Counted from the stretch's first letter, positions 39,871 to 49,859 are shown. The stretch: 64,000 bases of DNA from Xylanibacter brevis ATCC 19188 (GCF_000621725.1 NZ_JHXM01000002.1:124001-188000), one strand, 5' to 3'. The notes: generated by a model not told the origin, from the letters alone. Numbers and translations: made by a program.

Positions 39871-41471
39871 TTCTGTGCTTTCTTTTGTTTCAGGTGACGT
39901 TGAAGTGTTTGCATGCATTCGCGACGGGGAATGATGACGCTCGTTCCCTTGTAGTTGATCTCGTCGCGGATGATCTGCGTAATCTCTGGCATGTTCTTGG
40001 GCAGTGGAACCACCACCTTCAGGTGCTCGTCGGAAAGACCAAGACCGCGGCAGATGGCCTCAAACTTATTGGTGCCGGCAGAGTCTTGTCCGCCAGTCAT
40101 ACCAGTGGTCAGATTGTCTGAGATGATGACGGTGATGTTGGCATTCTCGTTGATGGCATCCAGCAGGCCCGTCATGCCACTGTGCGTGAAGGTAGAGTCG
40201 CCAATGATGGCTACGGCTGGCCACTGACCTGCGTCGGCAGCACCTTTGGCCATGGTGATTGAAGCACCCATATCCACGCATGAGTGGATGGCGCGGAAGG
40301 GTGGCAGGAAGCCCAGCGTATAGCAACCGATGTCGCCAAAGACGCGAGGATTCTCGTATTCCTTCAGCACCTCGTTGAGGGCTGCATACACATCGCGGTG
40401 GCCACAACCCTGGCAGAGTGCAGGTGGGCGTGGGGCAACGTCGGCACATGGATCGAAGCATTCGCCAATCTCCATGCCCAGCGCCTTCTTCACGATGTCG
40501 GGTGTCAGCTCGCCAGTGCGTGGCAAGGTGCCGTCCAACTTACCGTGAACGTTCTTCATATCAGCCACGCCACGCACCATATCCTCGATGAATGGCTGTC
40601 CTTCCTCTACAACCAGCACCTCCTGGCACTCGTCCATCAGGCGGCGCACCAGCTTCTTGGGCAGGGGATACTGTGAGATCTTCAGGATGGGGTAGGGGCT
40701 TCCCTCAGGGAAACACTCGTTGACATAGTTGAAACCGATGCCGCTGGCAATGACACCCAGCTTGCGGTCGTGACCCTCTACGTATATATTATATGGTGAG
40801 TTGGCAGCGTCTTCCTCGAGGGTGGCCTGCTGAGCCGTCACCACGTCGTTGCGTTTGCGGGCATTGGCAGGCAGCAATACCCAGTTGGAAGCGATGGCAT
40901 CGTAGTTCATCTCGTTTTCAGGGCGAGCCTCGCTGGCCACCTCAACTACTGCGCGCGAGTGGGCCATACGGGTGGTGACGCGCATCAGCACGGGCAACTT
41001 CTGCTGCTCGCTGTACTCAAAGGCGCGTGCCATCATGTCGTAGGCTTCCTGCTGATTAGAGGGTTCGAAAGTGGGAATCAGGGCAAACTTTCCATAAAAG
41101 CGCGAGTCTTGCTCGTCTTGCGAAGAGTGCATCGAGGGGTCGTCGGCTACCAGAACGATGACGCCGCCGTTGACACCCGTCATACCGCTGTTGACAAATG
41201 GGTCGGCACAGACGTTCAGTCCCACGTGCTTCATGCATACCAGTGCTCGTTTGCCCATGAACGACATGCCCAGTGCAGCCTCCATGGCTGTCTTCTCGTT
41301 GGTGCTCCAGCGACTGTGGATGCCGCGTTCCTGTGCTAATGGATTGTTCTGTATAAACTCAGTGATTTCGGTCGAGGGCGTACCCGGATATGCATAAACG
41401 CCAGAGAGACCTGCGTGGATAGCTCCCAGCGCTATGGCCTCGTCGCCTAGTAAAAGTTTCTTGTTTGCCAT
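39867..41471 (-). CDS. iorA: Indolepyruvate ferredoxin oxidoreductase, alpha subunit, without C-terminal ferredoxin domain
   Basis: A 534-residue subunit with the pyrimidine domain first (LLLGDEAIALGAIHAG, GVYAYPGTPSTEI), a middle domain, and the thiamine diphosphate domain with CQGCGHRDVY, GDIGCYTLG and GDSTFTHSGMTG ... ENANITVIISDN. The chain ends at the IIPRRECMQ position; archaeal IorA continues with two 4Fe-4S clusters that are absent here. Electron transfer may use a separate ferredoxin. Start ATG 41471 follows the -7 box at 41504-41511; the open frame to 41534 crosses the box. Confidence 0.9.
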   Translation of the reverse strand: MANKKLLLGDEAIALGAIHAGLSGVYAYPGTPSTEITEFIQNNPLAQERGIHSRWSTNEKTAMEAALGMSFMGKRALVCMKHVGLNVCADPFVNSGMTGVNGGVIVLVADDPSMHSSQDEQDSRFYGKFALIPTFEPSNQQEAYDMMARAFEYSEQQKLPVLMRVTTRMAHSRAVVEVASEARPENEMNYDAIASNWVLLPANARKRNDVVTAQQATLEEDAANSPYNIYVEGHDRKLGVIASGIGFNYVNECFPEGSPYPILKISQYPLPKKLVRRLMDECQEVLVVEEGQPFIEDMVRGVADMKNVHGKLDGTLPRTGELTPDIVKKALGMEIGECFDPCADVAPRPPALCQGCGHRDVYAALNEVLKEYENPRVFGDIGCYTLGFLPPFRAIHSCVDMGASITMAKGAADAGQWPAVAIIGDSTFTHSGMTGLLDAINENANITVIISDNLTTGMTGGQDSAGTNKFEAICRGLGLSDEHLKVVVPLPKNMPEITQIIRDEINYKGTSVIIPRRECMQTLQRHLKQKKAQK

Positions 41472-41503
41472 GATTCTTATTAAGTTGTATAATTTAATGA
41501 CTG

Positions 41504-41593
41504 CAAATATAGACATTTTTTTTATAACAGCCAAGATAAAATGCTTTTTTTGCTTGAGGGCGGGGAGTAATTCATATTTATTCTGTAACTTTG
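41504..41593. promoter_or_regulatory. Divergent promoters of iorA and the HAD hydrolase
   Basis: Minus-strand TATATTTG (41504-41511) for iorA; plus-strand TAACTTTG (41586-41593) for the hydrolase. The latter shows that the upstream TTG at 41591 is not the hydrolase start. Confidence 0.6.
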
Positions 41594-41662
41594 CAACTGC
41601 AAAACAATAACTTTTCCAGTGCAGGAGTAAAGCTATTACATTCTAAAAGCGTTACTATTAGC

Positions 41663-42373
41663 ATGGAAAACCAATGCTTTAAGGATATGAGAGGCAATGA
41701 GATAAAAGTGGTGGCGATAGATGCCGACGATACGTTGTGGGACTGTCAGGGCTTTTTTGACGAGGTGGAACAGCATCTGTATCGTCTGATAGCGCCTTAT
41801 TGTGAGGATCCCAAACGTGAGCTTTTTAAGACAGAGTCGGCCAATATGGCGGATATGGGCTATGGCTGTAAGGCCTTTACTATCAGCATCCTGGAGACGG
41901 CCATGCGTGTGGGCGGCTCTCATCTGTCGGTAGACGAACTGAACGACCTGTTGAAGGATTGTAAGTCACTGCTACGTCTGCCTGCAACACCACTGAAAGG
42001 CGTGACAGAAACGCTCGAAAAACTGCAGGATAGTCCCTATAAGTTGGTGTGCTTCACCAAGGGCGAACTGCAGGATCAGGAGAACAAACTGAAGCGCTCG
42101 GGACTGCTGAAATACTTTGACGATGTAGAGATTACTTCCGATAAGACCCAACGTGAGTTTCTGGCGCTGTGTGAACACCAGCATATCCATCCCTCAGAAC
42201 TGCTCATGATTGGCAACTCGCTGAAGAGCGACATCGCGCCAGCGCTGGCTATTGGTGCCTGGGGCATCCATATCCCCTTTCATGTGACGTGGCAATTGGA
42301 GCATTTCGACGATATTGACCACGAACGACTGATCAAAGTGGAACACTTCAGCGATATTCTGCGCTACCTTTAA
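41663..42373 (+). CDS. HAD-superfamily hydrolase
   Basis: A 236-residue phosphatase-like protein with all HAD motifs: AIDADDTLWD (motif I, both aspartates), CFTKG (motif II), a lysine in LKYFDDVEITSDKTQ (motif III), and MIGNSLKSDI (motif IV). A helical cap lies between motifs I and II. Members of this group dephosphorylate small metabolites; the substrate is unknown. Start ATG 41663 (MENQCFKDMRGN) or the ATG at 41687, both after the -7 box. It is followed by repeat array B. Confidence 0.85.
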   Translation: MENQCFKDMRGNEIKVVAIDADDTLWDCQGFFDEVEQHLYRLIAPYCEDPKRELFKTESANMADMGYGCKAFTISILETAMRVGGSHLSVDELNDLLKDCKSLLRLPATPLKGVTETLEKLQDSPYKLVCFTKGELQDQENKLKRSGLLKYFDDVEITSDKTQREFLALCEHQHIHPSELLMIGNSLKSDIAPALAIGAWGIHIPFHVTWQLEHFDDIDHERLIKVEHFSDILRYL

Positions 42374-42408
42374 AACTGCCATCAGCATTTCATTTGAGCT
42401 AACCGATC

Positions 42409-42694
42409 GACCTATTCAGGCCCTACGGCTGATCAAGAGTGGCCCTTTTGCTGACTAAGAGTGGCCCTTTTGCTCTCCAATAGTGGCCCTTTTGCTTTCT
42501 AATAGTGGCACTTTTACTCCGCATCTAGACTCTAGAACTCCTCATTCCAGACTCTAGATTGATCGATTCCAGACTCTAGATTGCACCATTCTAGACTCTA
42601 GATCCAACACCATACTGCCACTCTTGCTTCATTGCTCATTGACTATTGACCATTAAAAATGCTACTCTTGCTCTACAAAACGAGTGCTTTTCCC
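42409..42694. repeat. 22-bp-period array B, 13 units
   Basis: Thirteen consecutive 22-bp units in constant phase. The first five contain GGCCCTTTTGCT-type words (AGTGGCCCTTTTGCT three times), the next four CTAGACTCTAGA-type words, the last ones ACTGCCACTCTTGCT and looser forms (GAGTGCTTTT). The region codes for nothing visible. Confidence 0.9.
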
Positions 42695-42707
42695 TTCTCA
42701 CCTCTCA

Positions 42708-42774
42708 CCTCTCATCTCTCATCTTGCGGCAACGCCGCACATCTCTCATCTCTCATCTTGCGGCGCAGCCGCAC
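42708..42774. repeat. Tandem pair of hairpin-carrying repeats upstream of metG
   Basis: Two copies of a unit of about 34 bases, each made of a CTCTCATCTCTCATCT stretch followed by a small palindrome: TGCGGC/GCCGCA with loop AAC, then the same arms with loop GCA. The CTCTCAT phrase also occurs inside the acyl-CoA synthetase palindrome. Confidence 0.75.
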
Positions 42775-42816
42775 CCCTCTTCATACGCTTTGTATTTGTA
42801 TTTTAATACAAGAAAT

Positions 42817-42849
42817 CCCACAGATATTTTGCCATCTGTGGGGTTTTTT
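42817..42849 (+). terminator. Rho-independent terminator before metG
   Basis: CCCACAGAT pairs with ATCTGTGGG (eight-base loop), followed by six T. The metG -7 box begins two bases later, so it separates metG from anything transcribed through array B. Confidence 0.88.
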
Positions 42850-42850
42850 G

Positions 42851-42858
42851 TACCTTTG
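42851..42858 (+). promoter_or_regulatory. -7 box of metG
   Basis: TACCTTTG directly after the terminator. It rules out the in-frame start at 42858 and supports ATG 42894. Confidence 0.65.
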
Positions 42859-42893
42859 TGGCCAAAATAAGAATAAATACGTATTTAACAAAG

Positions 42894-44960
42894 ATGGAAA
42901 ACAAGAATTATAAGCGTACGACGGTGACGTCGGCGCTGCCCTATGCTAATGGTGGCGTGCATATCGGACACTTGGCCGGTGTGTATGTGCCTGCTGATAT
43001 TTATGTGCGCTATCTTCGCTTGAAGAAGCGCGACGTACTGTTTATCGGAGGTAGCGATGAGCACGGTGTGCCCATCACAGTACGTGCCCGCAAGGAGGGT
43101 ATCACACCTCAGGATGTGGTAGATCGCTATCACAAGATGATTAAGGACTCGTTCGAGGAGTTTGGTATCTCGTTCGATATCTATAGCCGCACCACCTCAG
43201 AGACACATCATAAGTTTGCTGCAGAGTGGTTCAAGAAACTCTATGACGAGGGCAAGTTGACCGAGGAAACAACCGAGCAGCTCTACGACGAGGAGGCTAA
43301 GCAATTCCTGGCCGACCGCTATGTGACTGGCGAGTGCCCCCACTGTCATGCGCAGGGTGCCTATGGCGACCAGTGCGAGAAGTGCGGCCGCGACCTTTCG
43401 CCCACAGAACTCATCAATCCTAAGTCAACCATCTCTGGTTCTACACCTGTGCTGAAAAAGACCAAGAACTGGTATCTGCCCTTGAACGAGTATCAGGACT
43501 GGTTGAAGCAGTGGATCCTGGAGGAGCACAAGGAGTGGCGCCCCAACGTTTACGGTCAGTGCAAGAGCTGGCTGGATATGGACCTGCAGCCACGTGCTAT
43601 GACTCGCGACCTGGACTGGGGTATTCCTGTGCCTGTGAAGGATGCAGAAGGCAAGGTGCTCTACGTATGGTTTGATGCACCTATCGGCTATGTGTCAAAC
43701 ACCAAGGAACTCTGCGAGAAGGAGCCCGAGAAGTGGGGCAACTGGGAGAAGTGGTGGCAGGATGAGGACACCCGTCTGGTGCACTTCATCGGTAAGGACA
43801 ACATCGTGTTCCACTGCATCATCTTCCCTGTGATGATGAAGGCCCACGGCAAGTATATCATGCCCGACAATGTGCCTGCCAATGAGTTCCTGAATCTGGA
43901 GAACGACAAGATCTCTACCTCGCGCAACTGGGCTGTATGGCTCCATGAGTATCTGGTAGATATGCCTGGCAAACAGGATGTGCTGCGCTATGTGCTGACT
44001 GCCAATGCACCTGAGACCAAGGACAATAACTTCACCTGGAAGGACTTCCAGGATCGCAATAACAACGAGCTCGTTGCTGTCTATGGTAACTTCGTCAATC
44101 GTGCACTTCAGCTCACCAAGAAGTATTGGAACGGTGTTGTTCCTGCCTGTGGCGAACTGCAGGAGGTGGATAAGCAGGCCCTCGAGGAGTTTAAGGACGT
44201 GAAGGCTAAGGTAGAGGCACTGCTGGAGCAGTTTAAGTTCCGTGATGCTCAGTTCGAGGCCATGAACCTGGCTCGTATTGGCAACCGCTACATCACCGAG
44301 TGTGAGCCTTGGAAGGTATGGAAGACCGACCCCAAGCGCTGCGAGACTATCCTGAACATCTGCTTGCAGCTCACCGCCAACCTGGCTATTGCCTTCGAAC
44401 CATTCTTACCTTTCAGCAGCAAGAAACTGCGCGAGATGCTGAACATCGACAACTTCGAGTGGGAGCAGTTGGGCAGCACTAACCTCCTGGAGGCTGGACA
44501 CCAGTTGGGCGAGCCTGCTCTGCTGTTCGAGAAGATCGAGGATGAGGTCATCCAGAAGCAGCTCGACAAGTTGGAGGCTACCAAGAAGGCAAACCAGGCA
44601 GCTGCTTATAAGGCCGCTCCTATCAAGGATACCGTATCGTTCGAGGACTTCGAAAAGCTTGATATTCGTGTAGGTCTGGTGAAGGATTGTCAGAAGGTGA
44701 AGAAGTCGAAGAAGCTGCTTCAGTTCACCATCGACGATGGTTCTGGCACCGATCGCACCATTTGCTCGGGCATTGCAGCCTTCTATGAGAATCCAGAGGA
44801 ACTCATTGGAAAACGCATTCTCTTCGTGGCCAACTTTGCTCCTCGCACCATGATGGGCATCGAGAGCCAGGGCATGATTCTTTCTGCCGTTGATGCCGAC
44901 GAGAGTCTGAGCGTTGTAACCACAACAAAAGATGTGAAACCTGGTAGTCAGGTGGGATAA
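42894..44960 (+). CDS. metG: Methionyl-tRNA synthetase
   Basis: A 688-residue class I synthetase: [19 protein letters not shown] (HIGH), zinc-knuckle [30 protein letters not shown], and [11 protein letters not shown] at the KMSKS position. The C-terminal 110 residues form an EMAP/Trbp111-type tRNA-binding domain ([28 protein letters not shown]). Length fits the dimeric bacterial form. It is preceded by its own promoter and followed after 20 bases by the cyclodeaminase-like gene. Confidence 0.96.
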   Translation: MENKNYKRTTVTSALPYANGGVHIGHLAGVYVPADIYVRYLRLKKRDVLFIGGSDEHGVPITVRARKEGITPQDVVDRYHKMIKDSFEEFGISFDIYSRTTSETHHKFAAEWFKKLYDEGKLTEETTEQLYDEEAKQFLADRYVTGECPHCHAQGAYGDQCEKCGRDLSPTELINPKSTISGSTPVLKKTKNWYLPLNEYQDWLKQWILEEHKEWRPNVYGQCKSWLDMDLQPRAMTRDLDWGIPVPVKDAEGKVLYVWFDAPIGYVSNTKELCEKEPEKWGNWEKWWQDEDTRLVHFIGKDNIVFHCIIFPVMMKAHGKYIMPDNVPANEFLNLENDKISTSRNWAVWLHEYLVDMPGKQDVLRYVLTANAPETKDNNFTWKDFQDRNNNELVAVYGNFVNRALQLTKKYWNGVVPACGELQEVDKQALEEFKDVKAKVEALLEQFKFRDAQFEAMNLARIGNRYITECEPWKVWKTDPKRCETILNICLQLTANLAIAFEPFLPFSSKKLREMLNIDNFEWEQLGSTNLLEAGHQLGEPALLFEKIEDEVIQKQLDKLEATKKANQAAAYKAAPIKDTVSFEDFEKLDIRVGLVKDCQKVKKSKKLLQFTIDDGSGTDRTICSGIAAFYENPEELIGKRILFVANFAPRTMMGIESQGMILSAVDADESLSVVTTTKDVKPGSQVG

Positions 44961-44980
44961 ATAAGAGAAACTGCGAGTAA

Positions 44981-45949
44981 ATGAAGAATATTTGGGTAAC
45001 AAACATACAACAACCTCAAATCGAGCAATTAGGCATTTCTCCTTCAGATTGTATCGAATGGGCTAAGTATGCTTTCCTCATCAAGGATAAAGCCCAAATG
45101 CCAGCTAAACTGAGTGTTGTGCCTCAGCGTTCTGATTTTATCACGTCTATGCCTTGTTTGCTTCCTGATGAGGGCGGAAATAGATATTTTGGAATTAAAG
45201 TGGTAAATCGTATTGAGGGACAAACACCCACCTTGCAGAGTATCATTTACCTATATGAGGCTGCAACAGGACAACTCCTGGCGCTTATCGATGGTAACTG
45301 GATAACAGCGATGCGTACCGGGGCTGTAGCAGCATTGGCTGTCAGACAACTGCAGCGCAAGGGAGTTGACACCTACTCAGTGATGGGATTGGGCAATATT
45401 GCTCGTGCTGTGGCATTATGTCTGATAGATGATAATAGGGAAAGACCAATCAAGTTCCGCCTGATGCGCTATAAGAATCAGGCGGACTTGTTTGTTGATC
45501 GCTTTAAGTCTTTTAAGAATGTGTCTTTTGAAATCATTGATGATAGACGGACATTCTTATCTGAAGCCGACGTACTTTTATCGTGTGTCACTGTGGCTAC
45601 AGAATTGCTTTTCCCCGATGATGCGTGGTTTAAGCCAGGCTTGACACTTGTTCCTGTGCATACACGTGGCTTCCAGAATTGCGATCTTTTCTTTGATAAG
45701 GTATTTGGAGATGATACGGAGCAAATACAAAAGTTCAAGTACTTTAGTAGATTTCGTCAATATGCAGAATTAAAAGAGGTCTTGGAGGGAAAGATCATAG
45801 GACGTGCTGACGATGAAGAGCGAATCATTAGCTATAATTACGGCATGGCACTTCATGATATTGTCTTTGCGACAAAGATTTATGAACGTATAAAAGGTCA
45901 CTCTGTAGGCTTTGAATTGTCAATTCAAGATAAGAAAATCTGGGTTTAA
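44981..45949 (+). CDS. Ornithine cyclodeaminase / mu-crystallin family protein
   Basis: A 322-residue NAD(P)-binding protein. It has the family region ALIDGNWITAMRTGAVAALAV and the nucleotide loop SVMGLGNIARAVALCL, then ADVLLSCVTV. Members include ornithine cyclodeaminases, alanine dehydrogenases and enzymes that make unusual amino acids such as diaminopropionate in siderophore or surface polymer pathways. Here it precedes glycan genes with the next start inside its stop codon, so a modified sugar or amino acid substituent is plausible but unproven. Confidence 0.82.
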   Translation: MKNIWVTNIQQPQIEQLGISPSDCIEWAKYAFLIKDKAQMPAKLSVVPQRSDFITSMPCLLPDEGGNRYFGIKVVNRIEGQTPTLQSIIYLYEAATGQLLALIDGNWITAMRTGAVAALAVRQLQRKGVDTYSVMGLGNIARAVALCLIDDNRERPIKFRLMRYKNQADLFVDRFKSFKNVSFEIIDDRRTFLSEADVLLSCVTVATELLFPDDAWFKPGLTLVPVHTRGFQNCDLFFDKVFGDDTEQIQKFKYFSRFRQYAELKEVLEGKIIGRADDEERIISYNYGMALHDIVFATKIYERIKGHSVGFELSIQDKKIWV

Positions 45950-47409
45950 TGATGGCTGAGACGCTGAAAGAGAAAACTGCTAAAGGTCTATTCTGGGGTG
46001 GGCTGAGCAATGGCGTTCAGCAGGTGCTGGCGTTGGTCTTTGGCATTATTCTTGCGCGAAAACTGGATCGTGGCGACTATGGTATGATTGCCATGATTGC
46101 CATCTTCTCGGTGATAGCCACAGAACTGCAGTCCAGCGGCTTCAAGACGGCTTTGCTGAAGACAAAGAATCCGCAGCACGAGGATTACAACTCGGTGTTC
46201 TGGTTCAATGTCTTTGCCGGATTGATACTCTATGCGATCCTCTTTTTCTCTGCGCCTTTCATTGCTGACTTCTATCATAAGCCCGAGTTGGTGTTGCTTT
46301 GTCGCTATGCCTTTCTGGGCTTTGTGTTCTCTAGTTGGGGAATGGCTCAGTCGGCCTATCTCACGAAAAACCTGAAGATCAAGGAGGTGGCCAAATGTAC
46401 GATGATAGCTACATTGACATCATGCGTCATTGGTGTTGTGATGGCCTACTGTCATTGCTCCTATTGGTCGCTGGCTACGCAGAGCCTCACGTTGATACTC
46501 ATCAACACCCTGTTGCTGTGGTATTACAGTCCTTGGCGCCCAACGCTACACATCGACTTCGGTCCCGTGAAGCGTATGTTCCCCTTCAGTGTGAATATCA
46601 TGCTCTCGGCCATTCTCATGCAGGTCAACGCCAATATTATGAGTATCTTGCTGGGGCGCTATTTCACTAAAGAGGAGACGGGCGATTATAGTCAGGCTTA
46701 TAAGTGGAGCTCCATGAGCATGTTGCTGTTGCAAGGCATGCTGAAGCAAGTGGATGTGCCTGTGCTGGCCGGTTTGCAGGACGAGCGCGAACGACAGTTG
46801 CGGGTGCTGCGCAAGATGATGCGCTTCACGGCCTTTATCTCATTCCCCGTCTTGTTCGGTTTCGCATTGGTGTCTCACGAGTTTATCATGATCACCATTG
46901 GTCAGAAGTGGGAGCAGTCTGCTCAGCTTTTGCCCTACCTTTGTCTCAGTTGTGCCTTTGTTCCACTTGTCACGCTGATGCAAGATGCCATCGTGGCGCG
47001 TGGCAAGAGCAACATCTATATGGTGAATACCTGTCTGTTGGGATTGGCTCAGTTGGCACTGCTCTATACGCTCTGGCCCTACGGTCTCAGGGTGATGGTT
47101 TGTGTGTTCGTGGCTGTCAATCTGCTGTGGGTGCCCATCTGGTTCTTCTTCCTGAAGCGACTGACGGGCTATCGCTGGACGTCGTTCTTTGCCGACTTTG
47201 CACCTTTTGCCCTCTCGGCTTTTGGCGTGATGGGACTTACTTATCTGCTGACGTGTGGTCTTGAGAATGATTATCTGCTGTTGTCGAGTCGCATCTTGAT
47301 TGCTGCACTATTATACTATGCCGTGATGCGCATCGCAAAGGTGAAGATACTGGACGAGTGCCAGCAGTTCGTGTTACAAAAGATAAGAAAGAATGATGCC
47401 AACCATTAA
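45949..47409 (+). CDS. Polysaccharide flippase (MOP superfamily, WzxC-like)
   Basis: A 486-residue membrane protein with 12-14 hydrophobic segments. The start (EKTAKGLFWGGLSNGVQQVL), FGIILARKLDRGDYG and SVNIMLSAILMQVNAN are typical of lipopolysaccharide biosynthesis flippases, which move lipid-linked oligosaccharides across the inner membrane. ATG 45949 or 45952 is the start; the former overlaps the preceding stop. It overlaps the acyltransferase gene by 17 bases. Confidence 0.9.
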   Translation: MMAETLKEKTAKGLFWGGLSNGVQQVLALVFGIILARKLDRGDYGMIAMIAIFSVIATELQSSGFKTALLKTKNPQHEDYNSVFWFNVFAGLILYAILFFSAPFIADFYHKPELVLLCRYAFLGFVFSSWGMAQSAYLTKNLKIKEVAKCTMIATLTSCVIGVVMAYCHCSYWSLATQSLTLILINTLLLWYYSPWRPTLHIDFGPVKRMFPFSVNIMLSAILMQVNANIMSILLGRYFTKEETGDYSQAYKWSSMSMLLLQGMLKQVDVPVLAGLQDERERQLRVLRKMMRFTAFISFPVLFGFALVSHEFIMITIGQKWEQSAQLLPYLCLSCAFVPLVTLMQDAIVARGKSNIYMVNTCLLGLAQLALLYTLWPYGLRVMVCVFVAVNLLWVPIWFFFLKRLTGYRWTSFFADFAPFALSAFGVMGLTYLLTCGLENDYLLLSSRILIAALLYYAVMRIAKVKILDECQQFVLQKIRKNDANH

Positions 47410-48517
47410 CTCCAAGATCATATCCATACTGCGTTTCCCATTGACCTTTCTGGTCGTAGTGATACACTCTCGAGGCGAAGTGACGCACGTCTCAGATTGG
47501 TCGCATCTCACGATGGCGGATGTGTGCAGTCTGGCCAAGGTGTTTCTCAGTGATGGTGTTGCCCAGATAGCCGTGCCCACATTCTTTTTTATCTCAGGCT
47601 ATCTGTTCTTTTATCAGTTGGAGAAGCTCGACCTTTCCACTTACAAGCGCAAGTTGAAGAGTCGTTTCCACACGCTCTTTGTGCCTTTCGTCTTGTGGAA
47701 TCTGCTGTGTATTCCTCTGACGATGCTCGTGTTCTATGGCGAGAGTCTTGGGGGAACCAGTCTTCCCACAAAGGCTGTTGACTATTGGAACAACATCCCG
47801 TGGGGACACATCTTCTGGGATTACACCTCGCACCATGCCGAATATCCCAATCTACTTGGCATGCCCTTGCTCCTCAATGGTCCTGTGTTGGGCACCTTCT
47901 GGTATGTGCGTGACTTGATCTTGATTGTTCTGCTTTCGCCAGTCTTCTATTGGTTCTTGAAGCGCACGGGAAAGTATGGCGCCATGCTCCTTCTTTTGCT
48001 GTTGTGCTTCAGGGTGTGGCCCTACATGACGTTGCGCGTGCAATGTCTTTACTTCGTGTTGGGTGGCTATTGGAGCATGAACAAGCACAATCTGTATATA
48101 GAGAATAAGGTGTTGAGAAAGCTCAACTACCTGTTGACCGTTGGTTTGCTGCTATTCCTCACGGCTGTGGGAAGCTACGAGCATTTCTGGGGTTTCCAGC
48201 TGATAACACTTTATGCACTTTCGGGCATGGCAACAGCCTTTTGTCTAGCTCACAAGTTGCTACAGCATCGTCCCGATTTCCGGTTCCCAAAGATACTCAA
48301 TGACAGCAGTTTCTTTGTATATGCCTTGCACATCGAGTTCTCATTGCCGTTGGCTTTCTTCGTTGTGAAGGCTGTCTTCAAGCATCTTCCTGCCGACCTG
48401 CTGCTCTTCCAGTATTTGTTGGTTCCGGTGGTTATCTATGCCATCAGCGTGGGCGCTTATTGGCTGATGCAGAAGCTTGCGCCAGGCTTCCTTCGTCTGC
48501 TCACTGGTAATCGTTAA
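47393..48517 (+). CDS. Membrane acyltransferase, family 3 (O-antigen/polysaccharide acetylation)
   Basis: A 374-residue membrane protein of the Acyl_transf_3 type with ten hydrophobic segments: ILRFPLTFLVVVIHSRGE (active-site histidine in VVIH), PTFFFISGYLFF, and FVPFVLWNLL. It would transfer acetyl or similar groups to a sugar of the exported glycan. It starts inside the flippase gene and is the last plus-strand gene before an oppositely oriented glycan gene. Confidence 0.88.
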   Translation: MMPTINSKIISILRFPLTFLVVVIHSRGEVTHVSDWSHLTMADVCSLAKVFLSDGVAQIAVPTFFFISGYLFFYQLEKLDLSTYKRKLKSRFHTLFVPFVLWNLLCIPLTMLVFYGESLGGTSLPTKAVDYWNNIPWGHIFWDYTSHHAEYPNLLGMPLLLNGPVLGTFWYVRDLILIVLLSPVFYWFLKRTGKYGAMLLLLLLCFRVWPYMTLRVQCLYFVLGGYWSMNKHNLYIENKVLRKLNYLLTVGLLLFLTAVGSYEHFWGFQLITLYALSGMATAFCLAHKLLQHRPDFRFPKILNDSSFFVYALHIEFSLPLAFFVVKAVFKHLPADLLLFQYLLVPVVIYAISVGAYWLMQKLAPGFLRLLTGNR

Positions 48518-48569
48518 GGAAGGCAATAGGAAACCCTAAAAAGAAAAAAAACAAAGCATCATTCGCTGT

Positions 48570-49859
48570 CTATTGAAGTCCCAGCGAACGAATGATTTCT
48601 TCATAGGTGTTCTCTGCAACGCTCTTGCCGTTGCCTGGGAGCAGCGTCTTTTGCAGGAACTCTGTGCGCTCCTCTCGTTTGGTGTCGTTGCCAGCCAGTA
48701 CCACCTCTTCAACGAATCTTTGAATGTCGTCCTGATCTTTTCCGATGTAATGCTCGTCGTAGGCCATTTGGCTGAGCTTGCTCACCTCTCTCTTAATCAG
48801 GCTGACGTCCCTGCTGATAAACATGACGGGCTTGTTGAAGTACAGATAGTCAATGACAAACGAACCGCTGTCGTGGACCATGGCGTCTGAACCGCGGAAG
48901 AGATCCACGAAGTCGCCAGTTTCCAACTGCGTGTTGGGCATCGTGGCCCATTTCTGGTAGTAGGCATCTGCACGCTCCTGTCCCCATTCCGGATGTTTGC
49001 AAAGCTCGCGATAGAGACTGGGATGAGGCTTGAACGCTATCTGCAGTCGGTCCTGGTTGCGCTCGGCCAGTTCCACCATGAAGTCGCAAAGATTCAGGAA
49101 GTTTGATCGTGAGAACGAGGTTCCTTCGTTGGCCAGAGAGAAGTGAGGAGCCCAGATGAGATGTTTACGCCGGTGATGTTCGTCGTGCCAGGCCGTAGAT
49201 GGCTCGTTTCGCATGAAGATATCAGAACTCGGATAGCCCGTAACGACCGCATTGCGTGCTTTGTTCTTTGCAAAGTGCTGAGCATCTTGCAAGCTATAAC
49301 GGTCGAAGTAGAACAGTTTCCATGCAATATTCTGGAAAGGTCCATCGTAGTTATAGGCCGTAGAGGCCTGAAGATAACAGTATGGATAATACGCAATCAA
49401 TCTGTCGGTGAACTTCAGAAAACAATGTTTGGGATGGAACACACCATGATAAGGCTGGGGGTAGAACACGATGTCTGGGTTGATTTCGTGTCGCACATCC
49501 AATGGCGGCTCGTTGTCTTCCAGACGCCAGTCGTGGTAGGCCATCCCATGCTCAGTGAAGAAGGCACGCATCTTCTCGAGATTGTCTAGCTGCTGCTTCC
49601 GATCATGATTGATGGTAGGCGACAGGATGATGTGCAGCTCAAATCGCTTGTCGGCCTCCAGTTGGCGGTACAGTCCCTGATACTTCCACATGGCGATGTC
49701 GAGGGCAAAGAAAGCCACACGTATGGTCTTGCGGTTCTTGAGTGACTTGATGAAACGCTTTTGCCTGGTGGGCATCAGTCGATAGCCCCAATGTTCTAAC
49801 CAGTATTCTTCTGCGTATTGGCAGAGTATGGTCAGTTTATCTCTAAACGATGTGGTCAT
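48570..49859 (-). CDS. CDP-glycerol glycerophosphotransferase family protein
   Basis: A 429-residue GT-B-like protein. The conserved parts are in the second half: IAFKPHPSLYRELCKH and the signature HDSGSFVIDYLYFNKPVMFI; the first half has VVTGYPSSD and LIWAPHFSL. Family members transfer polyol-phosphates such as glycerol- or ribitol-phosphate onto glycans. Start ATG 49859 (MTTSFRDKLTIL) is 40 bases after the -7 box at 49900-49907; the frame is open to 49910. It is divergent from the glycosyltransferase gene and convergent with the acyltransferase gene. Confidence 0.82.
   Translation of the reverse strand: MTTSFRDKLTILCQYAEEYWLEHWGYRLMPTRQKRFIKSLKNRKTIRVAFFALDIAMWKYQGLYRQLEADKRFELHIILSPTINHDRKQQLDNLEKMRAFFTEHGMAYHDWRLEDNEPPLDVRHEINPDIVFYPQPYHGVFHPKHCFLKFTDRLIAYYPYCYLQASTAYNYDGPFQNIAWKLFYFDRYSLQDAQHFAKNKARNAVVTGYPSSDIFMRNEPSTAWHDEHHRRKHLIWAPHFSLANEGTSFSRSNFLNLCDFMVELAERNQDRLQIAFKPHPSLYRELCKHPEWGQERADAYYQKWATMPNTQLETGDFVDLFRGSDAMVHDSGSFVIDYLYFNKPVMFISRDVSLIKREVSKLSQMAYDEHYIGKDQDDIQRFVEEVVLAGNDTKREERTEFLQKTLLPGNGKSVAENTYEEIIRSLGLQ

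Noticed and set aside
48557..48595. Hairpin ATCATTCG/CGAATGAT between the convergent glycan genes as terminator
   Set aside because: The stem is only 8 bp with a long loop and no T-run after it; it also lies partly in the last codons of the minus-strand gene.
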